Shown here: in pieces, positions 13,936 to 17,180 of the stretch
Position numbering within the stretch: position 1 is the stretch's first letter
Layout of the letters: every line of letters starts with the position of its first letter
NCBI GenBank assembly: GCA_934365155.1
Contig: CAKRMZ010000034.1
Span: 1-17,180, forward strand
DNA from: an uncultured Eubacteriales bacterium
GTDB taxonomy: Bacteria > Bacillota > Clostridia > Oscillospirales > CAG-272
DNA length: 17,180 nucleotides
Direction of reading: 5' to 3'
Translations under genes and position numbers: made by a program
Notes under the pieces: model-generated
The model's database searches: none
What the model saw: only the letters and a program-made list of their open reading frames with translations
Told to the model about the DNA's origin: nothing

Positions 13936-16572
13936 TTATGCTTTTTTTGCGCAACGTCGCTGAATCCATTTTACAAGTTCTACAATCGGGATGATGCTGA
14001 TAGCCAAAGCCATAGCGACGAGGTATTCGGGAAGGCTGATATGCTCAAAGTCAAAGGCTTCTCTTAAGAACGGGATATAAATTGCACCGGTAGTCAGAAG
14101 CAGGCTGAGAAGCATGGAGCCCCAAAGAAGCTTGTTGTGTGATTTTAATTTGAAAACGGAATTGCGTTGCGAACGCATGTTGAACGAATGGAAAATTTCT
14201 GCCATTGACATCGTTAAGAAGGCCATGGTAATTCCGTCCGGGCTGTTTGCAATTTCCCAGACACCCTGTTCCATATAGTGCCCGATAAAGTAAGCAGCCA
14301 AGGTTAAAATGGAGGTCAGGATTCCCTGATAGAAGATATCGAATCCTACGCCGCCGGAAAAGATTCCGGCCTTGGATGAACGCGGCTTGCGCTGCATGAT
14401 ATCCGGTTCGCTTTGCTCCATTCCGAGCGCTAAAGCAGGGAAGCAGTCTGTGATCAGATTAATCCATAAAAGATGTACCGGTTTTAAAATCGTGAATCCG
14501 AGAAGTGTTGCAACAAAAATACTGATGACCTCACTCATATTGGAGGCGAGTAAGAACTGTACGGATTTACGGATATTGTCATAAATGCGACGTCCTTCTT
14601 CTACGGCACCTACAATTGTAGCGAAGTTATCATCGGCGAGAACCATGTCAGCGACATTTTTCGTGACGTCTGTACCGGTAATGCCCATGCCGATGCCGAT
14701 GTCAGCGGATTTAATACTGGGGGCATCGTTGACTCCATCACCGGTCATAGCGGTGATAAATCCGTTTTGCTTCCAGCAGTTGACAATACGCACTTTGTGC
14801 TCCGGCTGTACTCGAGCGTAAACGCTGTATTTATAAATTGCAGTTTTCAGTTCTTCATCGGAAAGCTGATTGAGCTCCTGTCCGGTAATTGCTTCGTCGG
14901 GTGATTTAATGATGCCGAGCTGCATTGCGATCGCTACAGCGGTATCGCGGTGGTCACCGGTAATCATAATGGTACGGATGCCGGCGCTCTTGCATTTTTC
15001 AATGGCACCGATAACCTCCGGTCGGATGGGGTCAATCATACCCACAAGACCGATGAAAACCAACTCATCCTCTAAAAAGCTCGGCTCGGTGCTGGTCGGA
15101 AATTCACCCCATGAGCGGAAAGCAGAGCAGAGCACACGAAGCGCTTTGTCAGCCATTTTTTTATTTTCTTTCAGGATTTCCGCTTTGATCTCTTCGGTAA
15201 GCGGAGCCACTTTTCCATCTTTAATATACGAACTGCAACGGCGGAGAACCTCATCCGGTGCGCCCTTGGTATATTGAATAAAGGCATCGCCGGTTTTGTG
15301 AATGGTACTCATCATTTTGCGGGATGAGTCAAACGGAGCTTCTCCGACGCGGGGAGCCTCTTTTTCCAAAGCATTTTTATCCAAAGATAATTTGTGAGCA
15401 TAATTTACTAAGGCGCATTCGGTCGGTTCGCCTTTCGCAATACCGTCCTCGCCGAGCTCTGCGTCGCTGGCCAAAGCCATCGATGCAGCAAGCAACTCCT
15501 CATTTTCCGTGTAGGTTTCAACAACCGTCATCTTGTTTTGTGTTAAGGTACCGGTTTTGTCGCTGCATATGATTTGTGCGCAGCCCAAAGTTTCTACCGC
15601 GGTTAATTTACGGATAACGGCATTGCGTTTGGACATCTTTGTAACGCCCATTGATAATACGATGGTGACGACTGCGGCGAGTCCTTCGGGAATGGCCGCA
15701 ACCGCAAGACTGATTGCAACTAAGAAAGAATCTAAAATTGTTTCTCCGTCAAAGGAGCCTTTTTTGATTAAGCCGAAAACAAAGATAAAGGCACAGATGC
15801 CGACGACTAAATAGGTGAGAATTTTGCTGAGCTCGCCAAGCTTTTTCTGCAACGGAGTTTCTCCGTCTTCTGCTTTTGCCAGCGCATCTGCAATCTTACC
15901 CATTTCTGTATTCATTCCGGTTGCACATACAATGGCTTTGCCGTGTCCGTAAACGACGGTGCTGCCCATGTAAGCCATATTTTTACGGTCGCCGAGCGGA
16001 ACTTCTTTGCCTTGACTTACTGTCAATGCTTCCACTTGCTTGTTAACGGGAACACTCTCGCCGGTAAGGGCCGCTTCTTCGATTTTCATGCTGGCGCATT
16101 CAAATATACGACAGTCGGCAGGTACAGCATCTCCGGCTTCCAAAACGATAATGTCGCCGCAAACTAAATCTTCGCTTTTTACCATAACGGTTTTTCCGTT
16201 TCGAATGACTTTACTTTGTGCGGCAGTCATTTTCTGCAAAGCCTCGATGGCTTTTTCTGCTTTGCTTTCTTGATAAACACCCAATATTGAGTTGATTAAA
16301 ACAACGATTAAAATAATCAATACATCTGCCGGACTCTCTTTTTCTATGATAGAGGTAACACCGGAGATTGCCGCAGCGACTAAAAGGATAATAAGCATCG
16401 GGTCGCATAACTGCTCAAAGAAACGTTTGATCAAGGGAACTTTTTTTGCTTCTGCAAGCTTGTTTTTACCGTGCTTTGCAAGACGGGATGAGGCCTCAGC
16501 AGAACTTAATCCCTGTGCGGAGCTGCGAAGGTCTGAAAACACTGCTTCGGCATCTTGGGTGTAATGCTTCAT
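13936..16572 (-). CDS. P2A-type cation-transporting ATPase, predicted Mn2+ (or Mn2+/Ca2+) exporter
   Basis: This P-type ATPase of 878 residues resembles SERCA and bacterial Ca2+ pumps. It has an N-terminal cation-ATPase domain, the actuator TGES (170-173), the phosphorylated Asp338 in DKTGTLTQNK, the nucleotide-site KGAP (436-439) and the hinge TGDGVND (610-616). The C-terminal region has the remaining membrane helices. Membrane ligands match SERCA-like positions: Glu296 in PEGL (M4), Asn678 and Glu681 in SNMSEV (M5), and Asn705, Thr708 and Asp709 in NLITD (M6). The family alone would suggest calcium. The upstream yybP-ykoY riboswitch argues for induction by Mn2+ and so for manganese export, as known for YoaB of Lactococcus. 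The start could be the ATG at 16572, or a TTG three codons earlier (16581) that sits closer to the AAAGGA site. The difference is three residues. Confidence 0.93.
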   Translation of the reverse strand: MKHYTQDAEAVFSDLRSSAQGLSSAEASSRLAKHGKNKLAEAKKVPLIKRFFEQLCDPMLIILLVAAAISGVTSIIEKESPADVLIILIVVLINSILGVYQESKAEKAIEALQKMTAAQSKVIRNGKTVMVKSEDLVCGDIIVLEAGDAVPADCRIFECASMKIEEAALTGESVPVNKQVEALTVSQGKEVPLGDRKNMAYMGSTVVYGHGKAIVCATGMNTEMGKIADALAKAEDGETPLQKKLGELSKILTYLVVGICAFIFVFGLIKKGSFDGETILDSFLVAISLAVAAIPEGLAAVVTIVLSMGVTKMSKRNAVIRKLTAVETLGCAQIICSDKTGTLTQNKMTVVETYTENEELLAASMALASDAELGEDGIAKGEPTECALVNYAHKLSLDKNALEKEAPRVGEAPFDSSRKMMSTIHKTGDAFIQYTKGAPDEVLRRCSSYIKDGKVAPLTEEIKAEILKENKKMADKALRVLCSAFRSWGEFPTSTEPSFLEDELVFIGLVGMIDPIRPEVIGAIEKCKSAGIRTIMITGDHRDTAVAIAMQLGIIKSPDEAITGQELNQLSDEELKTAIYKYSVYARVQPEHKVRIVNCWKQNGFITAMTGDGVNDAPSIKSADIGIGMGITGTDVTKNVADMVLADDNFATIVGAVEEGRRIYDNIRKSVQFLLASNMSEVISIFVATLLGFTILKPVHLLWINLITDCFPALALGMEQSEPDIMQRKPRSSKAGIFSGGVGFDIFYQGILTSILTLAAYFIGHYMEQGVWEIANSPDGITMAFLTMSMAEIFHSFNMRSQRNSVFKLKSHNKLLWGSMLLSLLLTTGAIYIPFLREAFDFEHISLPEYLVAMALAISIIPIVELVKWIQRRCAKKA

Positions 16573-16624
16573 AATAAACAACCAATCCTTTCAATTATGT
16601 AAAAATAAAATAATTCACAGCATT

Positions 16625-16660
16625 AAAAAAACTCATGTATAGTTAAAACTACACATGAGT
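16625..16660 (-). terminator. Riboswitch-controlled intrinsic terminator in the ATPase leader
   Basis: On the minus strand, ACTCATGTGTAG (16660-16649) pairs perfectly apart from one G-U with CTATACATGAGT (16642-16631). The loop is 6 nt and six U's follow. The 5' arm contains the CTCATG that closes the aptamer's first helix, so terminator and ligand-bound aptamer cannot form together. It lies about 50 nt upstream of the ATPase start. Confidence 0.88.
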
Positions 16661-16753
16661 CTGGTTTTTTAATTCAAGCCAGGCTGCGATTGCGGCCATG
16701 CTGTTGACTTGAAACACATCATTCGAAAATGATATGTAAACTACTCCCTCACG
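16654..16753 (-). ncRNA. yybP-ykoY (Mn2+) riboswitch aptamer
   Basis: Read on the minus strand, the 100-nt element has the layout of the manganese-sensing yybP-ykoY family. CGUGAG opens P1 (16753-16748), and the conserved GGGAGUAG-type loop 1 overlaps its end. A P2 hairpin follows, then a P3 helix in which UUCAAGUC pairs with GGCUUGAA around a GC-rich inner hairpin. Then come an A-rich joint and the CCAGAC loop 3 just before CUCAUG, which pairs back with CGUGAG using one G-U pair. In known members loops 1 and 3 dock to bind Mn2+. It sits directly upstream of a cation ATPase, the expected target. Confidence 0.9.
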
Positions 16754-16779
16754 GAATATTTTATTGATGTAACAATAGT

Positions 16780-16808
16780 ATTATACACAACAGCAATGAA
16801 AAAGTCAA
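16780..16808 (-). promoter_or_regulatory. Sigma-A promoter of the riboswitch-ATPase transcript
   Basis: On the minus strand TTGACT (16808-16803) and a perfect TATAAT (16785-16780) are 17 nt apart. Transcription should start near 16773, about 20 nt upstream of the aptamer, so the whole riboswitch and terminator are in the 5' leader of roughly 200 nt. Confidence 0.87.
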
Positions 16809-16863
16809 GTTTTTTCTTTTGCTTTTTGTTTCGAAAAACTGATTTTGATCCAACGTCTTGTCC

Positions 16864-16892
16864 GCATATTTTTAAAAGCAGTAACATATATT
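16864..16892 (+). promoter_or_regulatory. Predicted sigma-E (mother-cell sporulation) promoter of spoIIIA
   Basis: GCATATT (16864-16870) fits the KMATATT -35 of sporulation sigma-E. CATATATT (16885-16892) fits the CATACANT -10 with one mismatch. The spacer is 14 nt, within the normal range. In Bacillus subtilis the spoIIIA operon is under sigma-E, so the position 30 nt ahead of spoIIIAA is what family knowledge predicts. No sigma-A promoter of similar quality is seen here. Confidence 0.7.
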
Positions 16893-16921
16893 AGTCGCAG
16901 CAGAAAGGGCGGAAGTTGATT

Positions 16922-17180
16922 ATGAACAGCGTATCGGTATTACAGAATATCATTATGTGTCTGCCGCAGCGTCATCAGCGAGCCGTGAAGTGTTTTTTAA
17001 CGGAACAGAAGGGGGCAGAAGACAATATCAGCGAGATCCGTCTGCGTCATGAAGGCGCGTTCTCACTGACAATCGGAAATGCCAATGTTATTTTGAATGC
17101 AAATGGGAGAACGGCCGCTCCGGGTGAGAAGGCACTGACTGCAACGCCAAAAGAGCTCATCGAAACCCTGGATCGATTGA
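16922..17180 (+). CDS. spoIIIAA: Stage III sporulation protein AA (N-terminal part, runs off the right edge)
   Basis: An open frame of 86 codons starts at the ATG at 16922 and continues past the window. The ribosome binding site is GGAAG at 16911-16915, 6 nt away. The protein begins with a short helical region containing LPQRHQRAV. At about residues 38-42 it reads SEIRLR, the typical SpoIIIAA signature, where the family continues with R-x-G-x-P. A beta-rich stretch and the start of a helix (ELIETLDRL) follow. SpoIIIAA is the predicted ATPase of the SpoIIIA-SpoIIQ channel complex linking mother cell and forespore. The Walker A region lies beyond the edge and cannot be checked. The call rests on the short signature, the start context and the sigma-E-like promoter. 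Confidence 0.78.
   Translation, partial: MNSVSVLQNIIMCLPQRHQRAVKCFLTEQKGAEDNISEIRLRHEGAFSLTIGNANVILNANGRTAAPGEKALTATPKELIETLDRL

Noticed and set aside
14870..15277. A 135-codon plus-strand ORF inside the ATPase gene
   Set aside because: It is antisense to conserved P-type ATPase motifs, with no ribosome binding site or promoter.
1..17180. Mobile elements, CRISPR arrays, tRNA genes or toxin-antitoxin pairs
   Set aside because: I looked for repeated spacers, transposase motifs, terminal inverted repeats, cloverleaf tRNA patterns and paired small ORFs with good ribosome binding sites, and saw none I could support.

Overview
The window looks like a chromosomal segment of a spore-forming clostridial Firmicute, probably of the Oscillospiraceae/Ruminococcaceae type. 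The grounds are the rplM-rpsI pair, AGGAG-type ribosome binding sites, TTGACA/TATAAT promoters, U-tailed hairpin terminators, a MutL of the endonuclease type, and the start of spoIIIAA behind a sigma-E-like promoter at the right edge. No tRNA, rRNA, CRISPR array, insertion sequence or phage gene was seen. It reads as core genome rather than an accessory island.

Layout. 1-1118 (minus): a GT4 glycosyltransferase running off the left edge. 1325-2334 (plus): ribosomal proteins L13 and S9 with a near-perfect promoter and a terminator. 2267-2642: an intergenic stretch with little in it except a tiny ORF and hairpin. 2643-3539 (plus): a hormone-sensitive-lipase-type alpha/beta hydrolase. 3651-5720 (minus): a two-gene unit of a small three-helix membrane protein followed by a secreted SGNH-esterase lipoprotein. 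5875-6432 (plus): an adenine-phosphoribosyltransferase-like protein followed by an unusually long hairpin.

6568-13900 (plus) is a compact operon, miaB-mutS-mutL-tgt, driven by a consensus sigma-A promoter and closed by a strong terminator. It joins two tRNA anticodon-region modification enzymes (MiaB at position 37, Tgt at position 34) with the MutS/MutL mismatch-repair pair. Gaps are 15, 18 and 3 nt, so co-expression and partial translational coupling are likely. miaA, often found next to mutL in clostridia, is absent here.

13936-16808 (minus) is a P2A-type cation ATPase with a complete regulatory leader: a TTGACT-17-TATAAT promoter, a yybP-ykoY (Mn2+) riboswitch aptamer, and an intrinsic terminator whose 5' arm contains the 3' half of the aptamer's closing helix. 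This predicts a metal-induced ON switch, and so a Mn2+ (or Mn2+/Ca2+) exporter rather than a simple calcium pump. From 16864 the plus strand carries a sigma-E-like promoter and the first 86 codons of spoIIIAA.

The best candidates for a second look are the metal riboswitch/ATPase unit, the SGNH lipoprotein with two related N-terminal domains and its small membrane partner, and the apparent absence of canonical beta-clamp motifs from both MutS and MutL. I did not find convincing evidence of a wholly new biological system.
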